Shown: positions 19,571 to 32,720, numbered from the stretch's first letter. The stretch is 64,000 bases of DNA from Sipunculus nudus (GCA_026874595.1 CM049312.1:28019956-28083955); one strand, 5' to 3'. A program made the numbers and translations. Notes: generated from the sequence alone by a model not told the origin.

Positions 19571-19815
19571 TTACGGAACCTAATATAAACTGATCAAGTA
19601 TGCGTGATGAACACAACATTTGGAATGGAGATAAAAAAAAATCAGATTCTGTAACACTAGGTAGCGTAGAATGTCTAGGGGAATGAATAAAGAAGTCAGT
19701 GTGTTTTTGTTAACAAATAACCATAATTTATTCCTAAAACAACCCTAAGATTACAATACACTAAATCAATACAATCAAACAGTATAACTGCGGTATAACA
19801 ACAAATCAATACAAA
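19571..19815 (-). repeat. LTR fragment of the Gmr1-like family
   Basis: Matches the 3' part of the LTR closely, from the TTACGGAACCTAATATAAAC end through the TTTGTTAACAAATAACCATA segment. Identity stops at about 19815. It lies in the same orientation as the 17023 LTR. Confidence 0.85.
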
Positions 19816-19904
19816 AAAGTCACAGACCTCCGGTAACAATCACTTGTATTACCAAGTGTTCAGTAAAATTCTTTATTTTACCGACTGATCTGCGGCATCT
19901 GTTA

Positions 19905-20262
19905 TTAATCACTAATAATTGAAGCGCCTTGTTTATAACTACTGATCAGTGACATCCCTTGTAAGTAACTACTGATCAGTGACACCCCTTGTTAAAAACT
20001 ACTAATCAGTGACATCCCTTGTTAGTAACTTCTTATCAGTGACACCCCTTGTTAATAACTACTGATCAGTGACATCTCTTTTTATTAAATATTGTTCATT
20101 GACATCCCATTTTATTACCAAGTCAACAGTGACATCCTTTCTTATTAAAATCAATAAGTGACATCCCTTTTTGATAATAAATGATCAGTTACATCCGTTT
20201 TATTAACTACTGATCATTGGCATCACTTGTTATTAATTACAAATCGGTGACATCTATCTATA
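19905..20262. repeat. Minisatellite, about 36-bp unit, about 10 units
   Basis: Degenerate units of the form TAACTACTGATCAGTGACAT followed by CCCTTGTTA. Divergence rises toward the right end. Stray units recur at about 22796-22866 and 41470-41520. Confidence 0.85.
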
Positions 20263-20479
20263 TAATTATTACGGAGTTGGTTTTATTTCTAGACCACGGT
20301 TTACCTGCTTCCGTTCTGATTTGACTCCCCAAATTCGGCAGACGTATCGGTGGTGTGCTCTTCTATAACAAGTTTGTTTTATTTTGCGGGATTATGCCCT
20401 ATTAAGCTGAATAATTAATAATTTTAATATTACCTCATAAGGGGCCCCTCTTTCTTTTGTGCTGCATTGTTCTCTTCGA

Positions 20480-21990
20480 CTGTGACGCTTTTTCAGGAGG
20501 CGCCTCAAGGATTTTCACTGGCCTGTTGAGACCGTGGCTAGAGCGCATGTCCTGCCCAAAAGGCATTTCCGTGCAATACGCGGTCTCGCGGGTCCACTAT
20601 AATAGTCCACATTGATCCCCCATATCCATTGTAACGCCTCTAAAGGAATTTTCTCTCTCAAAAGGAAGTAAAGGTTTTTAATCCAAAGACCACATGACTC
20701 TGCTTTCAATGCGAGGGCTTTTCAGTTTGGTCAGCACTGGGCACGGAGTCCAGTGATGTGACCATCGTTTGACAAATTTTTCATGGGTTACAGGTATGAC
20801 GATTTTTATACATTCAAAAATATCTTTCAATCATAACCATGGTTTCAAAAGTTCGGCCAAGTCATGTGTTTTATGAAGTTTTTTCTTTCAAAAAGAAGCC
20901 CCACAACCTAATTATCATTCGAGTTGGGTGGGGTTCCAATATATTGGTTAAAATCCATTGTCTGTTGGAACGGTTGGACATGAAAAATATCAACAGTACA
21001 TCTTTAAATTGATAACAAACTAGTATCTGTAGTCAGGGCGTACAGGCCTCCACCAGAATCTCCTTTAATATCAGTCATGTGTTCACGTATATGCGTTTCA
21101 TGTATGAACACTGCCATGCTTCAGTAACACGAGTTTACCTTGCGAGTGGCAGAACAAATAAATACGAATGGGTGACTTCCACACGGGGACAAAGGAACGG
21201 TCCTTTGTCATAAGGTTTATAAGAAGATATATATTGTGGTGATTCTTATTACCTCCAAAATGAAATGGACTATTGATGTGTCTTTACGCTAACCCTCTAC
21301 AAATGTTCAGCAAAACATTTTCGCCTGTCACGCTTTTTAAGGAGGCATTTCAATTATATGGCTGTTAAACAATTTTTTTTCTGTCAAAGGGAAGTAAAGA
21401 TTTTAAATTCAAGCGCGGAACACATGTCCACATGAATCTTTTAATATGGAGCACTTTTCCGTTGAATGGACACAAAGAAGTGAGACCCTTTACTCGGTTT
21501 ATAGGTTTACAGGTATGTTGATTTTTATACATTCAGATATATCTTTCCATGATAACCCTGGTTTTAATATTTCGGCTGACTTATGGGTTGTTTGAAAACG
21601 TTTTTTTTTCAAAAGGAACCCCCCCCCCCCCCGGGGGGGGGGAGGTTGGAGTGGGGATTGCACACACTTCTAAGGGTCCTCAATCTCTTCTGGACTTTGA
21701 AACCCCCGCCAGAATCTTCTAATCAGTCGTTCGTTCATACGTGCACGTTTCATGTAAAACATTGTCATGGTTCAGAAACACGGGTTCCCTAGGCGATTGG
21801 CAGAACAACTGCATACGAATGGGCGGCTTCTACTCGGGGACAAAGGAAAAGCCCCTTATAATTATTCCTTTGTAAAACTGTGATTATGTCACTTATGAAT
21901 AAAATATATTTTTGTAATTCCGATTACCTCTAAAAATGTAATTGATTACGGTACAGTTTTACTCTAACCCTCTACAAATTTTGAATTCAG
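20480..21990. repeat. Diverged tandem duplication of about 0.7-0.85 kb
   Basis: Copy 1 (about 20480-21310) and copy 2 (about 21325-21990) share the same ordered blocks: CACGCTTTTT(C/A)AGGAGGC, TTTTTATACATTCA, TATCTTTC-AT-ATAACC, CAGAATCT-CT, CATACGAATGGG and GGGGACAAAGGAA, with many indels. Copy 2 holds the homopolymer palindrome at about 21619-21642 (C run then G run). No ORF is conserved between the copies, so it is not a gene pair. Confidence 0.7.
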
Positions 21991-24920
21991 TAAAATCTGT
22001 GTTTCATTTTGTGTTAATTTGCTGAAAGACAATGCAACGAACCAAGGCTGAAGTGTTTTTTTGCTAAATGCTTTCATCGAAATATATCAACCTGCTTTCT
22101 TTTTATCTGGGAGCGTTGTCAATTTTGCATCAGACCTGCTTTTTTCTTGACAATTTGCAGTACTTTAAATGAAAAAATTAATAATGTCGGAATGTGTTTT
22201 TCTGGGCCTATCTTTTTCACATTGGCAGTTTAACGTTTCGCGTACAAGAGATTTCAACGACATATGCATGTGTATACAAATAACGTATGTGTCTTTTAAC
22301 ATGCCTTAGACTATACCCTTAACTGACTACACTGAATAAACATTATGTTTTACGATGTCCCTTGAGCTCTAACTAATACAAAGCATCTTTCATATAATTT
22401 CATGATTGAATGCTTCTTTATACAATCGTTATATCTACGAAATTTTTCCAAAGAAATGAAGCTGTCGGACCCATGTTGTTTATTGGAAAAAAAAAACTTC
22501 TCACTTAAAAATTCGTACACCCTGTATATGCCTTACGTCTATTTAAAAAAAAAATATTTTTTTTGGTGTGATTCCTAGAATAGAATAATTTTTCTTTTTT
22601 ATATGTTCATAATTCGAGAGGTAGATCTTGGAGAATTCTAGCAGCAGTAATCTGTATATCATATAAGTGAAACACATGACTAAAAATTCCTGCAAAAGCC
22701 TTAGGATTAAAATATTCGTCGTTAAGTTCCTATCAGCTCATTACAAAAAAATGCATCAGATAGAGCCGTGGATTTTCCACGGGTGCAGCTCGAGCTCCTT
22801 TTTATTACCAAATGGTCAGTGACATTACTTATTATTACGAACTAATCAGTGACATCTCTTGTTATTCCAGAAGGACTGAATTTCAAATGTCGGGCAATTG
22901 AAGTTTGCTTTATTGGCGAACAAAACAAGATATTCCCTCACTCTCAGTCATCATTATAGACATCACGCAATAAAAGTACCTCTCCATTTAAGACCCAACA
23001 CCCGATCAGCCGGTTCAGGTCACATGCGCAGTGCGCGTCTACCTTATATATTAATAGAGGCGGAGTGACATAATGTTTGGCAACATTACCAAGCACATGT
23101 ACTTGTGTGAGCTTGGTCGATTTATTTATTTATTTATTACAATATTATGCAGGGTAGCCTGCACCAGGAGAGCACTTCAGTATCTGTTGTAAGCAGGGCC
23201 CTGTTCCATATATAAAGTACAAGACATTTTTAAAGAACTGAATATGACCATGAAATAAAATAAAAATACAAATTACAATACGAATAGTGACATATAGAAA
23301 AAGGGTTAATAACATAAACTTATGGAAAAATTATATATCTTTTAAAGTGCTAACCCGGTGAGGGAAACCTGCATGAACAAATCAGATATATGTTATTGCT
23401 GTAAACGTAGACATCTATGTTTTCAAAGATACCTCGCTAGGGATTGATAAAAAATTTTGAAGCCAATCGTTTAACTATTGCATTGCTGCATAAACAAGAT
23501 TATATATCTTTTAGCAATGCAGAAAAAATAAAGTGGACAATTTAGCCAAATATTTTTATATTATTTAAATAAAAATATTTCTAAAATGATATATGTTATA
23601 CATGTAATTTATATTATTACTACAATATTCGGCACACACACATACTTACCGGTTCATGTACAGGACCCATTCCTTACCTAGCATACACGATTAACACATG
23701 AAAAAACACATATTTGAGTAATAACCTGCTTCTTGATATATGGCAGGGCCTAATTATATTGAGTCCGATTCAATCGGGCTAATACGAGATATCTGTAGCG
23801 ACAAAGGATGATTTTTTGTTCTGTTACACAGGAAATACATTTTTTATTTTAGAAATTATTTTAAAATATGAATAATACTTATAATTAATAAAGGCAGAGA
23901 CATTTCGAATCTTTCGCTATATACAAGGAATTATGATTTTATGACTAACTAAAATATATCATGATTGTCTTTGCTGAAAATACCAAGTAAAACATTCCAT
24001 TCTACCAACTTTAGATGTTCATAAAACCAGCAGTCATCCTACAATTGAGTTTATAACAATTAATAATTAAACAGACATGTTTCCCAATGAGGTGCTTCTT
24101 GAGTCTGTTAATGTTTACATTGGGGATGCCAAGTCACGTGACCTCCAACTGCCATTTCAAACCTAAGCAATCTGACAGTCCGCCTCGGCACTAGATCTAG
24201 AAATATCTACGAAAATTACTTGATTTTATCACTTTAAAAAATGAGGTCAATAATAATAATGAATAAGGTATTAGTTTTGTCTGAAAAAAAAACTCGTTCG
24301 ATTTAACCTAAATTATCCAGTCTTTCCCAGCCGGGGGTGACCGAGGTTCGGCACTGATAGCTCACCAGCAGGTGAGCAACATCGTCAGATACTGAAGATT
24401 ATATATAACATATGGTAGTTTTAATGGTCACATTTGATTCCTTAGGGTAAAATGCGTATGTCTGACAAAATTAGACTGAAGCATGGCCTAGAATTCAAGT
24501 ATGATGACCTTTTTCATAATTTCGGGCGATGCACATTGACTGGTACTTGCATTTCAATGACTGACTGTCAGCTACGCCATCTTGAGGCCCCTTTGAATAC
24601 TCCGGTTGGGTCTTTTAATGTTCAACCTTGTTAATAAATAACCTACGGCATAATAATATTTGATCTCGTGTCACTTATTTTTATCCCTTTGCTATATGTA
24701 TCACGATAGGGCAACAAAAAATCATTAAAAGAAAACAGAGATAGCAAATGTATGTAAATGTACCTAGAATAGACACGTTTCCAGTCTGATTACATAGTGT
24801 CAATAGGGTCATAGGGTCCATAAAAGAAAAGATATATATCTCCAAGATACGTAGTATAAACAGGTCACAAAACTTCCATGCTCCTTGCCAGCAAAGACAC
24901 GCCTCAGTTGATATAGGAAA
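21991..24920. other. AT-rich non-coding stretch
   Basis: No supported gene. Two stray units of the ~36-bp minisatellite lie at 22796-22866 and a TTTA tract lies near 23131-23150. The small ORF at 24452-24634 has no recognisable feature. Confidence 0.55.
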
Positions 24921-24924
24921 CGCG

Positions 24925-24952
24925 GAACCTTCTGTAGAAATTCCTTCAAGAA
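24925..24952 (+). promoter_or_regulatory. Heat-shock-element-like cluster
   Basis: GAAccTTC (24925-24932), an imperfect GAAatTCC (24937-24944) and a perfect TTCaaGAA dimer (24945-24952) lie about 80-105 bases before the ATG at 25029. Repeated NGAAN blocks are the HSF-binding pattern. The outer spacing is not canonical. Confidence 0.4.
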
Positions 24953-25028
24953 ACGGTCAACTGACATTTAGAGATCCTAAAGATCCTAGAGATCCTGCAA
25001 ACTGTTTATTAATAAGTCTTTACTGGAT

Positions 25029-25523
25029 ATGGCGAAGGAAACCAAACGACCAGATACTGCTTCACTTGAAGTGAAAACTTACGTGACTGAGAATGGTCGT
25101 CACATCATGCTGCTTAGCTGCCACCCGGAAGTTGTGAAGGAATTGTCAATGAGCTTTTTACCAGACTACGACAACATAAAACGCAGAGTAGAAGAGGGTA
25201 GCTTTGGAAATACTCAAATGTCAAGGAGTTATGACATGCGCGTAGTTGACGGATATATGCGTATAATTCTGAATAGGTCAACCCTGGTCCGATTTAATTC
25301 CCAGGGTAAAACTGTCGAAGAAGTGTTCAGCACATTTCCTCGGGAGAAATTATGTGATTACCTATTGAACGAGGGCTGGGAACTACTGGTGATGGTTATT
25401 GGCCCTCAGGGTGAGATAGTAGAGAAATGGGCGAAGAAAAAACAAGATACAGTTGGTGATTACACCGGCAAAGAGGGTGACGAGGAGATTTCTCCGATTA
25501 GAAAGGTACCAAAGAAAGAGTAA
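25029..25523 (+). CDS. GW-EKW family small protein, member 1 (164 aa, intact)
   Basis: Best preserved member of the cluster's unknown family. The N-terminal block (about 12-45) is SLEVKTYVTENGRHIMLLSC, then VVKELSMSFLP. A middle strand follows (about 73-82). The C-terminal block (about 103-135) is FPREKLCDYLLNEGWELL, then VEKWAKK, with G-W at 116-117 and V-E-K-W at 131-134. The tail is charged and probably disordered. No signal peptide or membrane segment, so presumably cytosolic or nuclear. The C-terminal pattern recalls DUF4177-like GWELV...K-R segments, a resemblance only. A single exon with a clear ATG. Heat-shock-like sites lie upstream. Function unknown. Confidence 0.8.
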   Translation: MAKETKRPDTASLEVKTYVTENGRHIMLLSCHPEVVKELSMSFLPDYDNIKRRVEEGSFGNTQMSRSYDMRVVDGYMRIILNRSTLVRFNSQGKTVEEVFSTFPREKLCDYLLNEGWELLVMVIGPQGEIVEKWAKKKQDTVGDYTGKEGDEEISPIRKVPKKE

Positions 25524-26864
25524 CATGTGCATATAGTTGTTAGCATTATTGGCAATATGTTGACTCGCTGAAGAGCGAATGTACACGTTAAGAAAGGTTT
25601 CTTGGTTTTTTTCTTAGGAAAAGAGGCTCTTGCTGGTTATTTGGAATACCCACATTTTCTCCATCTAGAACCATTGGTGGTTCTGGGACCCTTCTCTCAG
25701 TGAAAATTATAGTTTAGATACAACAAGGAGGAGCATTGCATGAACTGAAACATGTTCATGTGTGTCAGCACTTTTTGAAATGTCAATCTAATATACGGAC
25801 CAAAAATAAAGAATAAATATCATCTGCTTGTCTAAATTAGAGATGTTCAGATTTAGATATAGCTGACCCCATTTAACCCAAAACAAGTTCTGGAGAAACA
25901 GCGGTTGAACAGTACGATACCTTGCCTATGGTTATGTGAACATGGTTAATCTTATGGACAAGAAACAGCTGTGATAACATTGATAAATGACGGAACTCCT
26001 TAGAAACCACTGGTAATACAATGATATGAAACGTATGATTATGAACATATATCGACGCTACTGTATATATGAGCATAAAATCAGCAGTATGAACTGGCAA
26101 AACAATTGAATGATTAAGAAATGGTTCATAATATTCAAGTAACAATTCTAATAAAGTAATGGTGAAGGAAATACTTAAATAAAAATGAATTAATGAGGAA
26201 AGTTGCTCCTTACCACCAGTGTATCTGGACAGCCTTCTATTTGCAAGCACAACATCGATACGTATTTATGTGAAAGACATTTTTAATATATACATGGCCT
26301 GCATGTCAAAGAAAAAAAAATCATAATAAATATGCTGCTGCTTTATTTTATCGCCTTTTCAAATTGTCCATGCGGATGAAAAGGAGAGAGGGATGGGTGC
26401 ACGGGCTCTTTTACTTAAACACCATAGGATAATATGTTAAGTGAAACATATAAAGAATATCATTTTACTTCGTGAAAATATGGTATACCGATTTCGGGTA
26501 CCGATTTTAGATGGCTCCTTTTCGAATAACAGACATTCAGAATTAAGACTATTGTTCACGAGTTTTATTCAGTAGTCGTGTTATGATTTGTCATATATCA
26601 GCAAGGAGGATGTTCTAAATATTGCAGAAGTAACTTGAATCTTGATTCAGGCTATATAGCCTCGGGGGTAAAATGGATTATATTTACAATACCGAGGTGC
26701 AACCGGAAAATGCTTATCTTAAATCCTTTACAATGTATAAATTTCTCGCCTGTGTCGAAATCTAAAACCACAGGGCGTTGCAAAGATAAATTTAATTATC
26801 CCACATGGTTTAATATATATGTATTAATGCTGGCTGAAGGGAATTATTCTGGAATAATTGCGGA
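25524..26864. other. Intergenic AT-rich sequence
   Basis: Nothing beyond chance ORFs was seen, including the ORF at 25873-26250 on the minus strand. Confidence 0.5.
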
Positions 26865-26956
26865 TTTTCAATCAATTTTGACTTTATCAATTGTGACAAT
26901 AAATGATTATTATTCTTCTTATTATATTTTGCTTGGCATATTCTCATTAACATGGC

Positions 26957-27175
26957 ATGGACCTTATAATGACAGAAATAAGAAGAGGAACTGTGCAAAA
27001 GAACAAACGGCCATACCCTTGTGATCACTTTCATCCGATCGATGATAATCTCCGCATCACATTAGAAAGAAATATTCTAGACGAAGGCTTGCTACAGAGA
27101 AGACAATACCTGTTGTCAACAGGATGGAAACTTGTACGTGCTGAAAATGTTAGTGGCAGAAACATTATGGCTTGA
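26957..27175 (+). pseudogene. GW-EKW family, partial member 2
   Basis: A 72-codon frame with LRITLERNILDEGLLQRR followed by QYLLSTGWKLV matches the middle strand and G-W-K part of the C-terminal block. The V-E-K-W end is absent; the frame runs into SGRNIMA and stops. The starting codon is not an ATG matched to the family. The sequence just upstream (26865-26956) resembles 32640-32720, so a unit including flank was duplicated. Likely a decayed copy. Confidence 0.45.
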
Positions 27176-27639
27176 CCAGAGGAATGCACGAGTATAGTAA
27201 AAACAATTGCATGCAGGAAGAGCAAACAATTATCTATACATACCCTTGCATGGACAATACTTGATAAACTATTTTTATCACTTAGAATATCCCTTAAACC
27301 TACTGCACAAAATTCGTGTTGTAAATGACATGTGTAGTATGTATGATATCAGTATAGTGGTTACATGTTTTTATTAGTGAGGTGATTCGTTAAAGGTGTC
27401 TTGAGATATCTGTTCGAAACCGGCTGGAACTGGAATGCACCGTTTTCATGTAAAAGGAGCGTAGGGTTAAAGTTTAACATACCTTTATATGGGGCATTAT
27501 ACACAGCTGTTATAGATGCAGTGTACGTTGAGAATGGCGCCCAAAGCTGTAAACTTGTGATACCATCCCTAGAAGTTAAATATTATATTGAAATGGTCGA
27601 AAAGATAACGATTAAGGACACTGAAGAAGTAAACTATGG

Positions 27640-28205
27640 GCCCATAGGTCCCGACGCTCAGCTGAAATTGTCTATAAGGATACGTTTATTTCTTTTTTTT
27701 AATATGGGTCCTCTGTCCAAACTCATTTGTCAATGTATAGGCCCTGTGACCTTGACCTTTGACCTAGTGACCCCAAAATTAGAAGGGTTCTTGCATAGTT
27801 GGTAGGTCATATATAAGTAAAGTTTTAAACCAATATATCAATCAAAACTGGAGTTCACCTTTGACGTGTGACGCCAAAATCAATCCGGTTCATCTCCTAT
27901 TGGCAGGCCAGCTATATATACAAGATGGAAGGTTTGGGATGAAGTTTGGCTTAAAATGCAGCGACAATCTTCTAAATATGCGGGTCATCACCGTCCTGTG
28001 ACCTTGACCTTTGACCTTATGACCTCAAAATCGAACGAGTTCTTGATTTTGAGGTTTTCCGTATGTCAGTCCAGTTTGAAATCCATTTTTCAACTAAAAG
28101 TGGAGTTGTCATCAGAAAACTAATTTCATGAACATCGGAAAGACGAATAGATGGACATCAGGGATATTAATATAGGGCATTCGCTTATTCAAGCGGGGCT
28201 CTAAT
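27640..28205 (-). repeat. Dispersed repeat with TGACCT half-sites
   Basis: Two TGACCTTGACCTTTGACC-like modules (27745 and 28003 regions) and the terminal motif near 28170-28205 (CGCTTATTCAAGCG) match, inverted, the repeat starting near 54450. No coding capacity. Confidence 0.6.
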
Positions 28206-28739
28206 AAACAATACAAGGTTTCCGGACACAGATGAAACCACAGTTGCAAATCGGATAGTATCAATACAATTGGCATTCTCAAAATAAGGGAAAATATGCA
28301 TAAAAATATTTAAAAAAATACAGTAGGCGCCCCGGTCTTCAGGAACTAAAGAAACCAGTCATAATCAATAATCACACTGGGTTTCAGGATACTGGATGAA
28401 ACCACAGCTGAGAAACTTATATAATGGCTGTCATTTATCGGTCTCAAAAACTGCAAAAATTATCGTAAAAAAATACAGAAAATACCCCACCAGTGTTCGA
28501 GAACTGACAAAACTAGTCATGGTGAATATTCAATGCATGATTCATGGCAATCCATGCATTAATTATCAAAATACTTGAGGTTTTGTATCAAACTTTTTTG
28601 TATCAAAATTATTATCGGGAGTACTTACAAGCCCCATAGCTGGGAGGATACAAGTTACACTGACCTAATATCAAGTTTTCAAGGAGATTGTTTATTGACT
28701 TCCACAGATGTTCACATAGAAGTTTCTAGGTCCAGAGGT

Positions 28740-28842
28740 TACGATTTGCGCCCTGCTAACGGACGGCCAGACAACCGGATGGACGACGGACAAAGCGCAA
28801 TATTTGTACCTCAGTTGACTTTCAGACAGCTCAGCTAAAACA
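28740..28842 (-). repeat. End of a dispersed repeat (as at 54.03 kb)
   Basis: ACCTCAGTTGACTTTCAGAC with the following GCTCAGCT is the reverse complement of the start of the repeat at 54031, and the upstream GGACAAAGCGCAATATT also fits. It lies directly before member 3. Confidence 0.6.
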
Positions 28843-28847
28843 GGAAG

Positions 28848-29272
28848 TGGCAAAAAACAAGCACTATTTACTCTTGAGCTGTCACCTGAATGTCATCCGT
28901 GAATTGTCTTTGGAATTCACAGAAGGTAAGACAAGCTAAATGAGTTACCTGGAAACGGCTGATCTGAATAGTCCGATAGTATATTGTTCCAACCCCAATG
29001 AATTACGGGTGGTAAAGGGAGGTTACGTGCGAATCACTCTGGTGGGTAAAGGCAAAACTTCAGATGCCATGGAACACAGGATAATTGATTTTAATGTTTT
29101 CCCACGGGAGAATCTGACCGACTACCTGCTGAGTGAAGGGTGGGAAATTATGATCATGGCAGTTCATCCTAATGTGACTGTTGAAAAGTGGGTCAAGAGA
29201 CAACACCAAGACGAGGAAAAAGACGCCCCTCATGCCTCCACCCCTCCTGCGAAAAAAGCTGAAATTTCTTAA
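28848..29272 (+). CDS. GW-EKW family, member 3 (110 aa from ATG 28940)
   Basis: The ORF from the ATG at 28940 has YVRITLVGKGK, then FPRENLTDYLLSEGWEIM and VEKWVKR (G-W at 67-68, V-E-K-W at 81-84), with a charged C-terminal tail. The expected N-terminal block lies in the same frame directly upstream (28855-28936: HYLLLSCHLNVIRELSLEF) but is separated by a TAA at 28937-28939. Either the N-terminus is lost to a nonsense change, or GGTAAGAC at about 28924 is a splice donor. Closest relative in the window is the 25029 gene. Confidence 0.65.
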
Positions 29273-29754
29273 AACTAAACTCGCACATGTAGATACAGGT
29301 AGAGTTATATATAAAGCAAGAACAACGAGGATGTACGTTACATTTTGACAGTGACATGCGATTAAGCGGAATCATTTAAGTTGGTCTTATTATTGCATCA
29401 TTATATTTATAATAAGCCATAGCAGAGTACAGGAAGTGTAAACGTCTCGATATAACGTAATTGGCCCATAAGCTGATGCAATCCGTATAAAATATGCCAA
29501 GCAAGTACATATTGTATACACCAGGTAGTGTCTGCGTGTACATGGTTATCAACTTATGGTTCATGTCCAAAGTTCAGTTTGAACAAGACGATCTGCATAT
29601 ATACCATATGTTTTGATAAGGAGCCTACTTTTTATAAACTTGTCGACCAGCCAATGCATCTTGAATGTATCACTTGACGTGCTTGCCATACTTGATATTA
29701 CTCCTTTCATTGATCTGAAATCTGTCATATTTCAAATTGTTTAAGTCAGAGAAC

Positions 29755-30165
29755 ATGGCAGGACGCAACACCAATGGAAGGGGCAGAGTTCTGGAAGTGA
29801 AGAGTGTTAAACGGAAGAACAAATACAATGAAGATGTTCACCTGTTATTGATCAGTTGCAATGCAGACGTTCTGTCTTTGAATTTTATACCGGTGCTTCA
29901 AAGAGTCATTTAAACATGAAATAAAAGGGTTTCAAGATGACAGGGAGTATACCTAAAAAGTAGAGGATGGTCACGTACGTACAAATTGAAAGGAACACCT
30001 GATTCTGCTGTTAACACTCGCTATATCTAAGAGATCCACGAGTTTCCCTTCGAAAGACTAAGCGAATACTAGGTGAACGAGGACACGAAACTTTTGGCGA
30101 TGGTGGCGTGCCCTGGCGGTGAAATACTAGAGATATGGGTCATGACAGGAGCGGGTGATGAGTAA
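29755..30165 (+). pseudogene. GW-EKW family, degenerate member 4
   Basis: From the ATG at 29755 the frame reads a normal N-terminal block (RVLEVKSVKRKNKYNEDVHL, then SLNFIPVL) but stops after about 51 codons. The C-terminal block survives in another frame (FPFERLSEY, stop, VNEDTKLLAMVACPGGEILE) with G-W lost and E-K-W changed to E-I-W. The part from about 29940 is closely similar to 47505-47700, so these two pseudogenes share a recent ancestor. Confidence 0.75.
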
Positions 30166-31698
30166 CACTCAGATGAAGCAGAGGAAGCACAGTTAAAAAT
30201 ATAAAGACAGAAAAGGAGTGATGTGTAAACTAATGGACGAAGGTGTATGTTATGAGAAAAAAAAGGAACAAAACTATTTAATGATATGATTGTATTGTTT
30301 TGATGTGTTCTGAAAATAACAATTGAAATGAGCAAGTATTTTACAAAATTATATTTGACTCTCCTTTGATTACAGGGTTTTTATTTATCTTCAGAAAATA
30401 CTGGATCTTGTATTATAACGGAAAGGTGTTACAAATTATCTTTATATTTTAGTTTGCTTATGTTTATTTCATTTCTGTATTATACATTTCCTAACTTCAG
30501 TTACTAGAAGAATGTTACATGTATACGATGCAAAATAATGAAGTTATAAACATGTCATATTACACATAAATATATGTTGATTATGTTACATATATGTGTT
30601 CCAGCAGTTTAAATGTATGGCGGTTTTTTATATTCTTGGATCTACAGATCCAGGCTTTCTTTTCCTGAATAAAATTTCATAAAATACATCTATGTATTAC
30701 TGTCACTACCCGCAGGTTTCGTGCACACTGCATGGCATTCATCAGGTGGCTGAGTTGTGTTCTTTTGTGTCAGTTCATTTCGGGTGCGAGAGTCGGATTG
30801 TTTGAAGGGGCCTTATCACCTATCTGACCTGTATATATAAACTAAAGGTAATCCCTTGCAGCTTTTATTGAAAAATATGACAGAAAACGTGGATAACACC
30901 GCACATAGGCTGCTTGTTTTGTTTATATCAACATGTTTATAATATGTGAGGTCCCCCAAAAATAATCAAAACTAATTCACCAAGGGCATCTAGCATTAAG
31001 TCAGATAAGCCAGAGCTTTGAAAATGATGTTTTGCAACAAGTGACCTTTCTATCTCCGTATATATATGCAATCTACCACCATAGATTACATGTTTTTCCC
31101 GTTTGTCAACATTGCTGTGTTTACAAAAATATTGTTAATAAACAAGTTCATATATCCTTCACGGAGGCTTTATAAGAATTTTTCATAACCAGAATTACCC
31201 TTAGATCATTAATATATATATACACAGAAGGAGCCAGAATCACATAAATTCTTTATGAGAGGTAGGTGAATGGGCAGCTTTAAGGTTGATTGGTTTCGCT
31301 GTATGATGGCTGCAAGTGTTAAGGTATTCGCTTCGTTTATAAAGCAATGGAGTTCTTTTGTACATCATGATCTGTAGCTTCTCTTGTTCTCATAGGACGG
31401 CCATTAGTTGTATCAGCGATAATGGACCATGTAATACTGTGTGAGGTGTCTTGAAAAGTTCTGCTTCTTTTTCATATTGCACGTTTTTTAAAGGATTTCT
31501 TGTTGTTTGCAAAGCGGCTTTTAAGCGTTGTTTTTTGTTATATCAGCCTTGTAAACAACGCTGGTTTCCAAGCAATTTCCCTTTGTGGGCATTCCCCATT
31601 ATTCCTACATTTGAAGCTTGCTTTTTTCAGCTCTACTTTAATGTATCGAGCACTTTAATCCTGGAACGGCAACCAAACCCTTTCTGTAATTAATATAA

Positions 31699-31742
<44 letters not shown>
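31699..31742. repeat. (AT)n microsatellite
   Basis: Uninterrupted AT tract of about 22 units. Confidence 0.95.
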
Positions 31743-31748
<6 letters not shown>

Positions 31749-32274
31749 CGAACACAATATGCCAAAATGTATGTACTGTGAAATGACTGTGTAGAAGTTA
31801 TTGATTGCCTTATGCGTTCATTTCCGTCCGTGTGTTTGTGTTTGTGTGTGTGTGTGTGCTTTTTAGAAAAAACATCATTCAGGGCGACTCGGGAATTTGT
31901 CATGTAGAATCGATTAGATTTGGGAGTGGGTTTCGTTGGATTCGGAAAAGGGAAAGACCCAGGATTATTCACAAATGTGCGGTGACATATGCACCAATGA
32001 ATCTAGGAAAATGGGGTCAATATGTGAATGAAAACACGAGCTGCGGATTGTACCCCACATAAAGGATCCCACGGCGCAGGCCTGCACTCTCAGACTGCAT
32101 ATTTTAAGTAACAATTGTGTTTTTATCATTTGCTCATATACATATTGATCTTTACAATAATAATTATAAATAAGTAAATGAGTTAATCACATATTAATGA
32201 GAGAATTCCATTTGTATGTTGTGTGTTAAAACGGGTATTTGCCGCTTGAAATATGTTAAAGCATATATCTTTAA

Positions 32275-32276
<2 letters not shown>

Positions 32277-32344
<68 letters not shown>
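32277..32344. repeat. (AT)n microsatellite
   Basis: Uninterrupted AT tract of about 33 units. Confidence 0.95.
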
Positions 32345-32348
<4 letters not shown>

Positions 32349-32459
32349 AATTTTACACAATGCAGAATATGACGCGAAGAAAAAAAATCAGATCTTTCAC
32401 TTTAGGTTATATATCCGAATCAGTTTATCAAGTTCATCGTAAAGTCTACATACCTCTCC

Positions 32460-32720
32460 TTGGCAGACTTCAACATTTCCTGTGCTTTGTTTGGAGAGCA
32501 CATGTTCAACCTGTGCAAAACAATAATTAATCTTGTCCAAGGTTCTAAAGCGAGACTAAAAAGCGTATATTTCCTGCCTTGTCCCGAAATAGAAATACAT
32601 TAACAAGAGTTGGTGGAACTTTCTGTAATGGCAAACGAGCTTCATCGACTTTATCAATTGCGTGAACAGAGGATTTTTATTCTTCTTATTATATCTTGCA
32701 CGACATATTTACATTTGATT
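32460..32720 (+). repeat. Orphan copy of the 5' flank of a family gene
   Basis: Blocks such as CAAGGTTCTAAAGCGAGACT, TGGTGGAACTTTCTGT and GGCAAACGAGCTTCA parallel 33180-33400, the upstream flank of member 5. The end (32640-32720) also resembles 26865-26956 before member 2. No family ORF follows, so the gene has been lost or displaced. Confidence 0.55.

Larger units (their letters stand above)
30166..32459. other. Non-coding stretch with microsatellites
   Basis: Mostly AT-rich sequence with (AT)n tracts at about 31699-31742 and 32277-32344 and a GT tract near 31843-31858. A dispersed repeat lies near 31880-31980. ORFs here are microsatellite or chance products. Confidence 0.55.

Noticed and set aside
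26635-27024. 129-aa plus-strand ORF
   Set aside because: AT-rich chance frame without an ATG start, overlapping the partial family copy in another frame.
27401-27805. 134-aa ORF starting with YLFETGWNW as a family member
   Set aside because: Only a G-W coincidence. The rest does not match the family, and the end runs into a dispersed repeat.
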